NCBI GenBank assembly: GCA_002030015.1
Contig: LQBH01000046.1
Span: 50,565 to 114,564 of the forward strand
DNA from: a delta proteobacterium MLS_D
GTDB taxonomy: Bacteria; Desulfobacterota; Syntrophia; Syntrophales; UBA2210
Direction: 5' to 3'
DNA: 64,000 nucleotides
The notes beneath the pieces were generated by a model, which worked only from the letters and a program-made list of their open reading frames with translations, was not told where the DNA came from and made no database searches. A program made the position numbers and the translations under genes. The first letter of the stretch is position 1. Every line of letters begins with the position of its first letter. Shown in pieces: positions 9,211 to 17,469 of the stretch.

Positions 9211-9459
9211 TCAGGAAAGTCTTTTTTTCACGATCGCGACGGCGTCGCCTATGGTGCGGATTGTATCAGCGTCGTCATCGTCGATTTCGATGCCGAAGAC
9301 ATCTTCGCACTTGATGATAATATCGACGAGACGGGCCGAATTGACCTTCAGGTCGTCGAGAATGTGAGTTGTTTCCGATATATCGGACAGGGCCGACTCG
9401 TTCTTTACATACGGTTTCAAAATGGTTACCACTTCGCTGAATATTTGTTCCTGTTCCAT
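9211..9459 (-). CDS. Acyl carrier protein
   Basis: 82 residues, very acidic (a DDDDAD run near the C-terminus), with a four-helix ACP pattern. The phosphopantetheine attachment site is Ser41 in LKVNSARLVDI; the usual DSL is replaced by NSA, which is found in specialised carrier proteins more often than in the housekeeping AcpP. The ribosome site GAGGAAAG is well spaced. It sits between the FabF-like ketosynthase and the acyltransferase. It is likely the dedicated carrier of this operon and substrate of the phosphopantetheinyl transferase encoded two genes downstream. Confidence 0.9.
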   Translation of the reverse strand: MEQEQIFSEVVTILKPYVKNESALSDISETTHILDDLKVNSARLVDIIIKCEDVFGIEIDDDDADTIRTIGDAVAIVKKRLS

Positions 9460-9508
9460 GATGGGCTTTCCTCCTCGTGTAATAAATTAATGACCCGGGT
9501 CCTGTGCG

Positions 9509-10786
9509 TTACCCTTCCCAGGTCTTGAAAATCAGGCAGCTGTTCACGTCGCCGAAACCGAAACTCGACTTGGCGATTATTTTCAGTTCGGGGTATTCCA
9601 TTGTTTGATGCACAATCTTGTCCGAGAATGCCTCGATCTCAGGATGTACGTCCTCGCAGTTCAGTGAAGGATGAAGAAACCTTTCCGCCAGTTCCAGCGT
9701 TACGGCGGCGCACTCGATGCCCCCGGCGGCTCCCAGGCAGTGGCCGATCATTGATTTCGTGGAGTTGACCAGTGGAAAGCGTTCGGGTCCCCGTTCCAGG
9801 GCGTTCGACCAGTTCCTGATTTCGGAAGGGTCGGCGAATGTGGCAGTCAGGTGGCCGTTGACGGCGTCGATGTCGTCCGCGTGAATCCCGGCGTCGGCAA
9901 TAGACGAGCGGATGCAGCGAATGACTCCTTCGGGATTGGGTGCGGTCATGCTGCCGCCATTCCGCTGGCCGCCCGCATTAACCGCGCCGCCGAGAATTTC
10001 GCAGTATATACGGGCACCCCTGGCGCGGGCCGTCTCCAGGTCTTCCAGCATCAAAACACCGGCACCGGCGCCCGGCACAAAACCGGCGGCGGAGGCGCTC
10101 ATAGGCCGTGATCCTTCCTCGGGTTGGTCGTTGAACTTCCGCGCGATGACCCGCATGGCGTCGAATCCTCCCCAGATATAAGGCGAGGCGCCTTCCGATC
10201 CCCCGGCGAGCATCCGTTTCGCCAGGCCTCCGCGTATACGCTGTAACGCGCTGAAAATGGCTTCCGACGAAGTACTGCAGGCCGACGAGTTGGAGGTGAC
10301 CTGGTTTCCCAGGCCGAGCAGGCCGCCGACGCGGGCACTGGTTCCGCTGTTCATGACCTGTTCGACGATGCGGCTGCCCATGCGGCGTACTTTGCCCGCC
10401 TGGATCATCGGCACCACCCGCTCGGCGATGGTGTCCATACCGCCGATGCCGCATCCGACTATGGCCCCGGTGTCCCAGTCAACCTCATCATTGTCGCCGG
10501 GAAGGTCGAAACCGGCGTCACGCCAGGCGTCGACGGCGGCAACCGATGCGTACCCGATGTTGTCGTTGATCGAAAGGAGTTTTTCGTTATCGAAATAGCG
10601 CGCGCGCACGTCGTTAAATCCCGGCGGTATGCCCCCGATCCGGCAACCGAAATTAAGTTCCTCGAGCTGCGGAATGAAGCGGATGCCCGAGCGTCCCTCC
10701 CGAAGCGCCTTTCGAAAGTCGTCCAGTCCCACCGCGTTGGGTGCGACCACTCCGATTCCAGTAATGACTACCCGTTTCTTATTCAT
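9509..10786 (-). CDS. Beta-ketoacyl-ACP synthase, FabF-like
   Basis: 425 residues, thiolase fold, the elongating condensing enzyme. The catalytic triad is visible: Cys170 (SNSSACSTSSEA), His312 (NGHLTATFADPSE) and His349 (KSMIGHCLGAAGG). The first histidine motif departs from the usual N-A-H-G-T-S-T form, suggesting a specialised ketosynthase; FabF of primary metabolism is closer to consensus. The start is set at ATG 10786, which gives the family N-terminus MNKKRVVITGIG; it overlaps the end of the FabZ-like gene by 8 bases, implying translational coupling. It acts with the neighbouring reductase, dehydratases and ACP. Confidence 0.92.
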   Translation of the reverse strand: MNKKRVVITGIGVVAPNAVGLDDFRKALREGRSGIRFIPQLEELNFGCRIGGIPPGFNDVRARYFDNEKLLSINDNIGYASVAAVDAWRDAGFDLPGDNDEVDWDTGAIVGCGIGGMDTIAERVVPMIQAGKVRRMGSRIVEQVMNSGTSARVGGLLGLGNQVTSNSSACSTSSEAIFSALQRIRGGLAKRMLAGGSEGASPYIWGGFDAMRVIARKFNDQPEEGSRPMSASAAGFVPGAGAGVLMLEDLETARARGARIYCEILGGAVNAGGQRNGGSMTAPNPEGVIRCIRSSIADAGIHADDIDAVNGHLTATFADPSEIRNWSNALERGPERFPLVNSTKSMIGHCLGAAGGIECAAVTLELAERFLHPSLNCEDVHPEIEAFSDKIVHQTMEYPELKIIAKSSFGFGDVNSCLIFKTWEG

Positions 10787-11264
10787 CAAACGATACTCCC
10801 TTGCCCGCCAGCGTGCCGGAGCACACAAGCCGGCCGTCTTCTTTTTCCATGATAATGTCGGTTTTCAGACTGTCCCGTCGCAGGTATATCTTGCTGCCGC
10901 GGACGAAAACGGTTTCTCCCGGTCGTACCACGTCGCTGAATTCAACCGAATCGGCCGTCGAGAAGAGCGTCGCCATCCGGCCGATTTCTTCAGGAGAGCG
11001 GCCCCGGTTTAAAAGCAGGTAGATGCCGAAAGCAACCACGCCTGTCTGTGCCATGGTTTCCAGCAGAATGACGCCGGGGGTCACCGGGTGGCCGGGGAAA
11101 TGGCCCGGGTAGAAATATTCGTCCTGACGAAACCGGTATTTTCCCACTATGTGATCCTCATCCACCTCGTCAATGCCGTCGATGAAACGAAACGGCGGTT
11201 GCTGGGGGATCAGGTTCAGCACGGTTTCAACGGTGGCCGCTTTATCCTCCATAGAGCCCTCCAT
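10779..11264 (-). CDS. 3-hydroxyacyl-ACP dehydratase, FabZ-like hot-dog fold
   Basis: 161 residues (157 if the second ATG at 11252 is used). The FabZ signature is present as YPGHFPGHPVTPGVILLETMAQ, with the catalytic His and Glu in their expected places. It dehydrates 3-hydroxyacyl-ACP to trans-2-enoyl-ACP. It overlaps the FabG-like gene upstream and the FabF-like gene downstream, so translation of the three is probably coupled. This is the second dehydratase of the operon, beside a FabA-like one, which is a feature shared with polyene-type pathways. Confidence 0.88.
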   Translation of the reverse strand: MEGSMEDKAATVETVLNLIPQQPPFRFIDGIDEVDEDHIVGKYRFRQDEYFYPGHFPGHPVTPGVILLETMAQTGVVAFGIYLLLNRGRSPEEIGRMATLFSTADSVEFSDVVRPGETVFVRGSKIYLRRDSLKTDIIMEKEDGRLVCSGTLAGKGVSFDE

Positions 11265-11976
11265 TTACGTGAATGACCGTTCCCGTGATGTAGGTTCCCC
11301 GCCGGGCCAGAAAGGCTACTACGTCCGCCACTTCGTCCGGCGTCCCCATTCTTTCCAGGGGTACGGTTGACAGAATGGCTTCCCGCACCTCCCGAGGGAG
11401 TTCCCTGGTCATGGCCGTGTCGATGAAGCCCGGCGCCACCGAATTAACGAGGATTTCCCGCCCCCGGAGTTCCTTTGTCAGCGACTTGGTGAAGGCGTCC
11501 AGGGCGGCTTTTTCCATTGTGTAGGGGACCTGCCCGCTGTTACCCGTGTGTCCGGTAACGCTGGATATGTTGATGATGCGGCCCGTTCCCCTGCGAAGCA
11601 TGAACAGCCGAAGCACCCGTTTTGTCAGGTACCACGTGCCCCGCGTGACGGTCCGTTGCAGATCGAACTCGTCAACTTTCATGGAAAGCATGTCCCTGTC
11701 CACGGAGAATCCGGCGTTGTTGACCAGGACGTCGACGTTCCCCGCGACGGTTTTAAGGGTTCGGACCATGTTTTCCACGTCGTCGATGTCGGCCAGGTTT
11801 CCCTGAAGCAGGAATCCTTCCCCGATTTCTTCCAGGAGGCGTCGGGCCTCCGTTTCACTTGACCGGTAGTGAATTCCGACGCGGAAACCTTCCGCCGCGA
11901 GCGCCCGGCAACAGGCGGCTCCTATACCCCCACCGCCGCCGGTGACAACGGCTACCGGTTTATCGTTCGAATCCAT
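11242..11976 (-). CDS. 3-oxoacyl-ACP reductase, FabG-like short-chain dehydrogenase
   Basis: 244 residues. The Rossmann glycine motif is VTGGGGGIGAACC, followed by NNAG; the catalytic residues are Ser in INISSVTG and Tyr/Lys in YTMEKAA, all as in FabG. It reduces 3-oxoacyl-ACP with NADPH. The start is placed at ATG 11976 because a clear ribosome site (CGAGGAGATG) precedes it; the open frame continues ten residues upstream without a better signal. It stands between the FabA-like and FabZ-like genes. SDR membership is certain; the ACP substrate is inferred from the operon. Confidence 0.92.
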   Translation of the reverse strand: MDSNDKPVAVVTGGGGGIGAACCRALAAEGFRVGIHYRSSETEARRLLEEIGEGFLLQGNLADIDDVENMVRTLKTVAGNVDVLVNNAGFSVDRDMLSMKVDEFDLQRTVTRGTWYLTKRVLRLFMLRRGTGRIINISSVTGHTGNSGQVPYTMEKAALDAFTKSLTKELRGREILVNSVAPGFIDTAMTRELPREVREAILSTVPLERMGTPDEVADVVAFLARRGTYITGTVIHVNGGLYGG

Positions 11977-12011
11977 TGATTCATCTCCTCGTTGCGATGT
12001 CGGCACAGGAC

Positions 12012-12608
12012 TTATATCCGCTCCTTGATCATGCCGCCCACGGCATGACGTGACTGACGCGGATAATCGCGGTAGGCGATATCCTTGAATAACCCCGTCC
12101 GGGCGCCCCGAACCGTCATGACAGTTTCTCCATCGACGGAAAGGTCGCCGTCGGCGATAACAATGCTCGATCCCGAACCGGACAGGTGGGAAAACCGCCG
12201 AACCCGAATCTCGTAACGGATCATCCTGTTGAAGGGTCTCACCTGACCGTTGAACGACACCTCGTCGCAGCCCAGGGCCCTTCCTGATCCGAAACCCCGG
12301 CGCCAGACGCAGTAAAAACCGAGAAGCTGCCAGATACCGTCAAGGTACAGGCATCCCGGCATTACCGGGTCGCCCGGCATATGGCACTGGAAATACCAGT
12401 CGTCCAGCCTTATGTCATGTTCGGCCGTGATGAGGCCGCCCTTTCCTTCGGTGGTGACGGATGTGATCCTGTCCACCATGAGAAAGGGCGGAGCCGGAAG
12501 CCGCGCGTCGAAATGCCGCGGCGGATCATCCACGAGCCGCCCGTAGGCGAACCCGATCAGTTCTTCGAGGGTGAAGGATTGTGCGCTCGTAAATTCATCA
12601 TAGGTCAT
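12012..12608 (-). CDS. FabA-like 3-hydroxyacyl-ACP dehydratase (possible isomerase)
   Basis: 198 residues. The segment CHMPGDPVMPGCLYLDGIWQLLGFY matches the FabA active-site helix region (catalytic His in CHMPGDP and Asp in LYLDGIWQ), and FNGQVRP follows. FabA both dehydrates 3-hydroxydecanoyl-ACP and isomerises trans-2 to cis-3, which allows anaerobic unsaturated fatty acid synthesis. Whether this copy isomerises cannot be read from sequence. It overlaps the FabH-like gene by 4 bases (ATGA type). A FabA beside a FabF-like synthase and a FabZ-like dehydratase is compatible with making an unsaturated or polyunsaturated chain. Confidence 0.88.
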   Translation of the reverse strand: MTYDEFTSAQSFTLEELIGFAYGRLVDDPPRHFDARLPAPPFLMVDRITSVTTEGKGGLITAEHDIRLDDWYFQCHMPGDPVMPGCLYLDGIWQLLGFYCVWRRGFGSGRALGCDEVSFNGQVRPFNRMIRYEIRVRRFSHLSGSGSSIVIADGDLSVDGETVMTVRGARTGLFKDIAYRDYPRQSRHAVGGMIKERI

Positions 12609-13606
12609 AACGGTGATTCCTGTTTAATTGCTCCGTTTACTGTTACCATCATGGAAACCCAGGTAAGGCCGGAACCAACGAGAACGAGGGTCACGCGGTC
12701 GCCGGGCGCCAGCCGGTCCCAGTGCTGGCTCAGGACTGAAGGCGCGGAAGAACACCCCGTGTTGCCGTATTCCACCACGTTGTGCCAGTGGTCCGTTTCA
12801 TCGATGCCGCACCGTTCCGCAACCGTCTTCAGCATGCCCAGGTTCGCCTGGTGCCCGATGAACTTCAGGCCGTCGCCGTACTCGGCCTGAAGACGACGAA
12901 GACCTTCGGTGGCCTTGCGAATGGCGAAGCCCTGGACGGCGTTTCCGTCCTGGGAAAAATGTTTGTTCCGCGGCACCATTACCTTGTTCCATCCACCGGG
13001 ATTCGATTCAATACGGCAGTTTTCGATGGCGATGTTCGAGGGGACGGACGCGGAAACAACCGCGGCGGTGGCGCAATCACCGAAAATCGGGACGGCCCGG
13101 CGGTCGGAATAATCAACCACCTGGGTGAGAGATTCCGGATTGACCATCAGAATAAAAGGCGGAAGCGCGTCCGGGCGCATGCCGCTTAACATGGTTGCCT
13201 GGGTTCCGAAGGAACTGCACGCCGAGTTGACGTCGAAACAGGGGACCGTGATGCCCAGTTCGGCTGCCACGCAGGATGCCTGGGCGGGAGACAGATAGTC
13301 GGAGGCGGACGAGCCGCACAGGACAAGTCCTATGTCTCCGGCGTTCACTCCGGCCCGCTCCAGGGCCGACCGTGCAGCCCGGGCGCCCATCTGGGCCTGC
13401 GTGCAGCTGCTTGCTTCGCGGGCGCCCCGGGGATCGTTGTTACGGGTTGTCCGTATATAGTCGAGGTCGAGAACGGTCCGCCGTGATTCAATTCCCAGGC
13501 GTTCCATGATCCATTCCTCACTGCAGCCGATATCGAGATCGGCCAGGAAGGCATTAGTAATAAGGGTTTCAGGATGAAAGTGTCCGATGCCGTGGAGATA
13601 CAGCAT
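12605..13606 (-). CDS. Beta-ketoacyl-ACP synthase III (FabH-like)
   Basis: 333 residues. It initiates chain synthesis by condensing an acyl-CoA with malonyl-ACP. The Cys-His-Asn triad is complete: Cys130 (DVNSACSSFGTQ), His252 (FIGHQANLGML) and Asn282 (YGNTGCSSAPS). The N-terminus YLHGIGHFHPETLITN is family-like. It may prime this operon with acetyl-CoA or with another starter from the acyl-CoA pool; the sequence does not reveal which. It begins 2 bases after the acyl-CoA dehydrogenase stop and its 3' end overlaps the FabA-like gene. Confidence 0.92.
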   Translation of the reverse strand: MLYLHGIGHFHPETLITNAFLADLDIGCSEEWIMERLGIESRRTVLDLDYIRTTRNNDPRGAREASSCTQAQMGARAARSALERAGVNAGDIGLVLCGSSASDYLSPAQASCVAAELGITVPCFDVNSACSSFGTQATMLSGMRPDALPPFILMVNPESLTQVVDYSDRRAVPIFGDCATAAVVSASVPSNIAIENCRIESNPGGWNKVMVPRNKHFSQDGNAVQGFAIRKATEGLRRLQAEYGDGLKFIGHQANLGMLKTVAERCGIDETDHWHNVVEYGNTGCSSAPSVLSQHWDRLAPGDRVTLVLVGSGLTWVSMMVTVNGAIKQESPL

Positions 13607-13608
13607 AA

Positions 13609-14808
13609 TCAGGCAAGCTCCCGTCCGATGATCATATCCTGCACTTCCCGGGTTCCCTCGTAGATATCGACGATCTGGGCGTCCCGGAGGAGCTTCGATA
13701 TTTCATATTCCTCCATGAAACCATATCCGCCGTGGAGATGAAGCCCTTCGGCGGCGCAGAAGAGGGCCGCTTCGGCGGCGGCGTTCTTGGCGAACGACGC
13801 GAATATGCCGCGGTCGTCCGTTTCTTCTTCTATCTTGCAGGCGGCCTTCATGAGAATAGCCTCGGCCGTTTCGACTTTTTTCCACATGTCGACCAGGGTG
13901 TTGCGCGCGACGGGCATATCGCAGATGCGCTCCCCGAACTGGCTGCGATCCCGCGTGTAGGCTATCGTCACGTCGAAAGCCCGCCGGGCAAGTCCCAGAC
14001 CGATGGCTGCCACCATGGGCCTGGCGTAATCGAGCACGTCCATGGCGTACTGGAAGCCAAGACGCCGGTTGCCGATGATCCAGTCACCGGGCACAACGAC
14101 GTCTTCAAAGTTCACTGTGGCCGTGTTGGAGAGCCGCTGGCCGAGTTTGGTTTCCGGTTTGCCGGTGACGACGACGCCGCCGCCGGGGAGGCGTATTTCC
14201 CGACCTCCCGAGGGAAGTGTCGTTATGTCGGCCTTCGAGACGGTTTCATGGGGTATTACCAGGCAGGCCATCATCAGGCCGCCCGGTTTTCCCACCTTGC
14301 AGAAAACAGTGAACTGTGTCGCGTAGGAAGCATTCGTGATGAAACATTTTTCGCCGTTCAGGAGGTATGTGCCGTCATCCTGTTTCCTCATGAACGTCGT
14401 CATGGCGCTGTTGTCGGACCCGGCTCCCGGCTCGGTGAGGCAGAAGGACGCCAGTACGGGTTCCTCGGTGAACGGGCGCAGAAACAGCTCCCGCTGTTCG
14501 TCCGTACCGTTCATGGCGACGACGACGTTGGCCAGGTCGTTGCACATGGCGGAGGTGGAAAGACCCGTGTCGCCGTAGGACAGTTCCTTTACAATAAGCG
14601 CCGTCGAAACAAGGTCCATGTCGTACCCCCGAACGGAAGCGGGAATGGAAAGATTCAGCAGACCCAGTTCCCAGGCCTTTCGAATCAGGTCAAGGGGAAA
14701 ATCGTGGTCCTTTTCACGGTCAAGAATTCCCGGCAGAACGTCCTGCCGTACAAATTTTTGTACTGTTTCAACATACATCCGTTGGTCGTCTGAGATAGAA
14801 AGATCCAT
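13609..14808 (-). CDS. Acyl-CoA dehydrogenase family flavoprotein
   Basis: 399 residues and full length. The conserved signatures are CLTEPGAGSDNSAM (substrate and FAD region), the FITNAS flavin-binding segment, RSQFGERICDM and a C-terminal IYEGTREVQDMIIGREL that contains the FAD-binding and Glu region. Such enzymes oxidise acyl-CoA to 2-enoyl-CoA or run in reverse with an electron donor. Finding one inside an otherwise fatty-acid-synthase operon is unusual: it may take the place of the missing enoyl-ACP reductase or provide an unsaturated starter. Both ideas are inference. It lies 21 bases after fabD. Confidence 0.92.
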   Translation of the reverse strand: MDLSISDDQRMYVETVQKFVRQDVLPGILDREKDHDFPLDLIRKAWELGLLNLSIPASVRGYDMDLVSTALIVKELSYGDTGLSTSAMCNDLANVVVAMNGTDEQRELFLRPFTEEPVLASFCLTEPGAGSDNSAMTTFMRKQDDGTYLLNGEKCFITNASYATQFTVFCKVGKPGGLMMACLVIPHETVSKADITTLPSGGREIRLPGGGVVVTGKPETKLGQRLSNTATVNFEDVVVPGDWIIGNRRLGFQYAMDVLDYARPMVAAIGLGLARRAFDVTIAYTRDRSQFGERICDMPVARNTLVDMWKKVETAEAILMKAACKIEEETDDRGIFASFAKNAAAEAALFCAAEGLHLHGGYGFMEEYEISKLLRDAQIVDIYEGTREVQDMIIGRELA

Positions 14809-14829
14809 TATGATTGATTCCCTGAATGT

Positions 14830-15798
14830 TTATGGTTGTTCTTCGCCCGCCCCGGCAAAGGCGCGTTGGGCGGCGCCGAATGTCGTGACTGACGCGCAGT
14901 CCACGCCCATGGTGGCGAACAGTTTTCTCAAGGGGCGGCCCGGTCCTATCTCGAAAACAAGACGGGCGCGGGACGCGATGGAGGCCATGTTGTCGGTCCA
15001 GCGGACGGTGTGCGAAAGCTGGCGCACCAGGCCGTTTACTATCGAACCATAGGTGCCGTCGTGAAAACGTCCGGTGAAATTCGAGGTTACGGTGGCGGCG
15101 GCTTCCGGGTTCTTCACGGCTTTCATGTTTTCCAGGACGCGGTGGAAGGGTTCCTCGATCACCTTCATGAAACGACTGTGAAAAGGTGCGCTTACTTCGA
15201 GGGGAACGAAGCGATAGCCCTCCTTTTTCTCCAGTGTTGTCTCCAGTCGTCGGCCGGCTTCGTCCAGTCCCTCGCGCTTGCCGCTCAGGACCAGCTGGTT
15301 TTCGGCGTTGACGTTGGCGATATCAACGGGCAGGTCGGCGATCAGCCGGCCCAGTTCGTCCCGGTTGATTCCCTCGCAGATGACGGCTGCCATGCCGCCC
15401 GTGCCGACGGGCGCCGCTTCCTGCATGAGACTGCCGCGGGTCCGTACTGTCCGCAATGCCTCGGCGAAGGGCATGACGCCCGCCGTGACCAGCGCGGTGT
15501 ATTCACCGAGGCTGTGCCCGCCGAAGCATTCCGGCTGAATTCCCCACCGGTCGACTATGCTCCGATACATGGCGATTTCCGTTGCCAGGATGCAGGGCTG
15601 GGCGTTTTCGGTGAGGTTGAGCCGGTCATTTTCCTCGAAGCACAGGGCCGTTACGTCGAACCCCAGCGCTTCGGAAGCTTCCCGGTAGGTGTCCTTCGCG
15701 ACCGCGCTGTTATCGTAGAAGTCTTTTCCCATGCCCGGTCTCTGCGATCCCTGACCGGGAAAAACAACGGCGATTGTCCGATTATTCATGACAGTCAT
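14830..15798 (-). CDS. fabD: Malonyl-CoA:ACP transacylase
   Basis: 322 residues. It transfers malonyl from CoA to ACP. FPGQGSQRPGMG is the N-terminal signature, GHSLGEYTALV contains the catalytic Ser96, and APFHSRFM carries the catalytic His. The ribosome site GGAGGGAGAG ends directly before ATG 15798 at good spacing; another ATG three codons on is spaced less well. It is the first gene of the operon, with a 310-base divergent region to glmM in front. The presence of a dedicated FabD argues that the operon can run on malonyl-CoA alone. Confidence 0.95.
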   Translation of the reverse strand: MTVMNNRTIAVVFPGQGSQRPGMGKDFYDNSAVAKDTYREASEALGFDVTALCFEENDRLNLTENAQPCILATEIAMYRSIVDRWGIQPECFGGHSLGEYTALVTAGVMPFAEALRTVRTRGSLMQEAAPVGTGGMAAVICEGINRDELGRLIADLPVDIANVNAENQLVLSGKREGLDEAGRRLETTLEKKEGYRFVPLEVSAPFHSRFMKVIEEPFHRVLENMKAVKNPEAAATVTSNFTGRFHDGTYGSIVNGLVRQLSHTVRWTDNMASIASRARLVFEIGPGRPLRKLFATMGVDCASVTTFGAAQRAFAGAGEEQP

Positions 15799-16108
15799 CT
15801 CTCCCTCCGAGATTTATCAAAGCTCATATACCAGCACGTTGCATGCCACGGAAAGGCGCCGCCGGACTGTTTCGGAATACATACGTGATTCAGAATAGTT
15901 GGGAGCTTTTGTGAACCGGGAACATTCTTTCGGGAAGGGAACTGTCGCTCGAAAAAGTGCGTAAACTCTTTCGCACCGGAACCCCTCTTACGCAGTCTGC
16001 GGCACGCGAGTAATAAAAGATTGCAAAGGAAAGAAAAATTTTTTAAAAACCACCGATTATTAATAAAAATATGCCGACATTCATTGTTCAGTCGAAAGAG
16101 AGGGCGGA
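15799..16108. promoter_or_regulatory. Divergent intergenic region between fabD operon and glmM
   Basis: 310 bases with no supported gene (an open frame at 15795-16151 on the minus strand has no coding features). The half nearer glmM is AT-rich: TTGCAA at 16021 and TAAAAA at 16044 are 17 bases apart and make a weak sigma-70-like promoter toward glmM. On the fabD side, GTGCG (15957-15961) and CGCAC (15972-15976) form a short inverted repeat followed in the minus direction by five T residues. This could be a leader terminator or an operator for the fatty acid operon, but the stem is only 5 base pairs. Confidence 0.4.
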
Positions 16109-17458
16109 ATGGAAAGGCTTTTCGGAACCGATGGAATCCGGGGCGTCGCAAATGAATATCCCATGACGGCCAACATGGCGCTGGAAATCGGGAAAGCGAC
16201 GGCGCACATATTCAAGAAAGAAGGGCACCAGCCCCGAATCATCGTGGGCAAGGACACCCGGCTCTCGGGATATATGATCGAGAACGCCCTCGTGTCCGGC
16301 ATATGTTCGATGGGAGTGGACGCCATCCAGGTGGGTCCCATGCCGACGCCGGGCATCGCCTTTCTCACGGTAAACATGCGCGTCGACGCGGGCATCGTCA
16401 TATCGGCCTCCCATAATCCCTTCCAGGACAACGGAATCAAGATTTTTTCCGGCGACGGCTACAAGCTTCCCGATGAAAAGGAAGCCGAGATCGAAGAAAT
16501 GGTCTTTGCAAACAACATGCACCGGCTTTACCCGTCGCCAAACCGGCTGGGGAAGGCCTATCGCATCGACGGCGCGCGTGATCGCTACATTGTCTTTCTG
16601 AAAAGCACCTTTCCCAAAGAGTATCTGCTCGAGGGAACGAAGGTGGTGCTCGATTGCGCCAACGGCGCAACGTACCGGGTGGGGCCGGCCACGTTTTTTG
16701 AACTCGGGGCGGAGGTTACCACGCTTTTCGACAAGCCGAACGGCGAAAACATCAACGACAATTGTGGATCGCAGCACACGGAAGCTCTCGTGGAAGAGGT
16801 GTTGCGGACGAAGGCCGACGCGGGTTTCGCCTTTGACGGAGACGGCGATCGCCTCATCGCCGTGGATGAAAAGGGTTCGGTGCTGACAGGCGACCAGATT
16901 ATGGCGATCTGCGCCCGGCAGATGAAGTCCCGGGGACTGCTGCGGAACAACCTGGTGATCACGACGGTCATGAGCAACATCGGTTTCGGTATCGCCATGA
17001 AGGAACTGGGCATTGATTATGTTACCACTAAAGTCGGCGACAGGTATGTCCTCGAGGAAATGAAAGCCCGGGACGCTTCCCTCGGAGGCGAGGACTCGGG
17101 GCACTTGATTTTTCTCAATCACCACACAACGGGAGACGGCATTCTCTCTGCTCTTCAGCTCATGGAAGTCGTAAAACGGGAGGGGAAGCCGCTTTCGGAG
17201 CTTGCCCGCGTCATGAAAGTCTATCCCCAGAAGATCATCAACGTCGACGTTAAATCAAAACCTGAAATAATGTCGATTCCCGAGATCGCGCGCGCCATAG
17301 AAGATGTCGAGATGAAACTCGGCGACGCCGGCCGCGTGCTGGTCCGCTACTCGGGGACCCAATCCATGTGCCGCGTCATGGTGGAAGGTCCCACCGACGA
17401 CGACACGGACGCTTACTGCCGGGTCATCGCCGAGGTGGTGCGGGAAAAACTTGCCTGA
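16109..17458 (+). CDS. glmM: Phosphoglucosamine mutase
   Basis: 449 residues. It interconverts glucosamine-6-phosphate and glucosamine-1-phosphate on the way to UDP-N-acetylglucosamine. The N-terminus RLFGTDGIRGVAN is diagnostic, Ser101 in ISASHNPFQDNGIK is the phosphoserine, and DGDGDRL holds the Mg-binding aspartates. RYSGTQS near the C-terminus is the phosphate-binding loop. Length matches the family. The start has a GAGGGCGGA ribosome site. It is followed 11 bases later by an ADP-ribosylglycohydrolase gene. Confidence 0.96.
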   Translation: MERLFGTDGIRGVANEYPMTANMALEIGKATAHIFKKEGHQPRIIVGKDTRLSGYMIENALVSGICSMGVDAIQVGPMPTPGIAFLTVNMRVDAGIVISASHNPFQDNGIKIFSGDGYKLPDEKEAEIEEMVFANNMHRLYPSPNRLGKAYRIDGARDRYIVFLKSTFPKEYLLEGTKVVLDCANGATYRVGPATFFELGAEVTTLFDKPNGENINDNCGSQHTEALVEEVLRTKADAGFAFDGDGDRLIAVDEKGSVLTGDQIMAICARQMKSRGLLRNNLVITTVMSNIGFGIAMKELGIDYVTTKVGDRYVLEEMKARDASLGGEDSGHLIFLNHHTTGDGILSALQLMEVVKREGKPLSELARVMKVYPQKIINVDVKSKPEIMSIPEIARAIEDVEMKLGDAGRVLVRYSGTQSMCRVMVEGPTDDDTDAYCRVIAEVVREKLA

Positions 17459-17469
17459 GGAATATCGGT

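Noticed and set aside
8417..9367. 316-residue plus-strand frame opposite acyltransferase and ACP genes
   Set aside because: Crosses two real minus-strand genes and has no recognisable domain.
13732..14793. 353-residue plus-strand frame opposite the acyl-CoA dehydrogenase
   Set aside because: Shadow of a GC-rich real gene; no family motifs, while the minus strand encodes a complete acyl-CoA dehydrogenase.
7633..15798. Aryl polyene cluster as a firm call
   Set aside because: Some components agree, but ammonia-lyase, AMP-ligase, second ACP, thioesterase and exporter genes are missing, so only a general fatty-acid/polyene-like operon is claimed.
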